Assembly (NCBI GenBank): GCA_027858865.1
Contig: JAQIBW010000070.1
Coordinates: 1-15,340, forward strand
DNA length: 15,340 nt
Origin: Sulfurimonas sp.
Lineage (GTDB): Bacteria > Campylobacterota > Campylobacteria > Campylobacterales > Sulfurimonadaceae
Reading direction: 5' to 3'
The stretch's first letter is position 1; the number at the start of each line of letters is the position of its first letter. Positions 14,901 to 15,340 of the stretch are shown here, one piece after another. The notes beneath the pieces were generated by a model. It saw only the letters and a list, made by a program, of their open reading frames with translations, was not told where the DNA came from and made no database searches. A program made the position numbers and the translations under genes.

Positions 14901-15340
14901 AAATACTAATTATAGAAAACGAAGTTTATTTAGCCCAGAGTATTGCCACAAAGATAGGCGAGTTAGGTCATATATGCGAAATGTGTACATCTACTAAAGA
15001 TGCAATAAAAAGTAACAATTATGATGTTGTTTTACTTTCTACAAATATCAATGGTCAAGATTTTAATCCGGTTATTGAAACATTCAAAAGTGCAATTATT
15101 ATTTTAATGGTTTCATATATTTCAAATGACACTGTTTCTAAACCTCTTAGTGCAGGGGCTAAAGACTACATCTTAAAGCCGTTTATGATTGAAGAACTGA
15201 TAAGAAAAATAAACCACTATCAAGATTATGAAAAGCTTAAAAAGAGGGATGCTGCTTATAAAAAATACTTAACCCACTCTTTTTCAACAGTGACACATGA
15301 GTATGATCATAATACTATAGAACTTCCAATCTTCATTTCA
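14897..15340 (+). CDS. Atypical (pseudo-receiver) response regulator, HP1021-like, 3' end cut off
   Basis: A TTG start at 14897 overlaps the ispDF stop (TTGA), with AAAGG six bases upstream, and the frame is open for 148 codons to the window end. The product begins MKILIIENEVYLAQSIA and has a CheY-like receiver fold over about 1-115. The usual phospho-acceptor Asp is replaced by Ser48 in VVLLSTNING; the acidic pair near the N-terminus is Glu-Asn-Glu; the conserved Lys of LKPF is kept. It therefore probably does not use normal phosphorylation. In H. pylori ispDF (HP1020) is followed by HP1021, and in C. jejuni Cj1607 by Cj1608, both atypical regulators with a C-terminal DNA-binding domain that act on oriC and redox genes. 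The same order and defect here argue for orthology. The DNA-binding half lies outside the window. Confidence 0.85.
   Translation, partial: MKILIIENEVYLAQSIATKIGELGHICEMCTSTKDAIKSNNYDVVLLSTNINGQDFNPVIETFKSAIIILMVSYISNDTVSKPLSAGAKDYILKPFMIEELIRKINHYQDYEKLKKRDAAYKKYLTHSFSTVTHEYDHNTIELPIFIS

Noticed and set aside
1..15340. CRISPR array, tRNA, rRNA, phage or insertion-sequence genes
   Set aside because: No regularly spaced repeats, no cloverleaf or ribosomal RNA sequence, and no transposase or integrase coding sequence were found on either strand.

Overview
The window looks like chromosomal DNA of a Campylobacterota (former Epsilonproteobacteria) bacterium, probably a free-living Sulfurimonas-type relative. 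The evidence is a low-GC, A/T-rich sequence, a fused ispDF gene followed directly by an atypical response regulator (the HP1020-HP1021 order of Helicobacter pylori), a haem-binding diguanylate cyclase and dense coding with very short spacers. The species assignment is an inference from gene content only. No phage, plasmid, CRISPR, tRNA or rRNA signal was seen.

Layout. (1) 1-4125, minus strand: a compact cluster read from right to left, lsrG-like > lsrK > metK > mtnK, with mtnK running off the left edge. It makes S-adenosylmethionine (MetK) and handles two sugar-carbon by-products of SAM use: methylthioribose (MtnK) and autoinducer-2/DPD (LsrK and the LsrG-like protein). (2) 4126-4221: a 96-bp divergent promoter region with a TATAAT box on each strand. 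(3) 4222-8548, plus strand: glnD-glmS, coupled by a 1-bp gap, joining the nitrogen sensor GlnD to the glutamine-consuming enzyme GlmS. (4) 8672-10525, plus: a membrane diguanylate cyclase with a periplasmic CxxCH haem motif and a cysteine-rich middle domain. (5) 10526-10969: a non-coding region between two converging genes. It holds a pair of imperfect inverted repeats of about 88 bp whose hairpins covary, and a REP-like palindromic element in the centre. (6) 10970-13599, minus: thiC > mrp, where Mrp/ApbC is an Fe-S carrier and ThiC an Fe-S enzyme. (7) 13761-15340, plus: ispDF overlapping the start of an HP1021-type regulator that runs off the right edge.

Most of the window is ordinary core metabolism. 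The two places most worth attention are the lsrG-lsrK-metK-mtnK cluster, which suggests AI-2 turnover wired into the methionine cycle with no Lsr transporter or LsrR repressor in view, and the structured repeat region at 10526-10969. Smaller oddities are an Mrp without its CxxC motif, a pseudo-receiver with Ser in place of the phospho-acceptor Asp, a damaged-looking first membrane helix in the diguanylate cyclase, and three TTG start codons.
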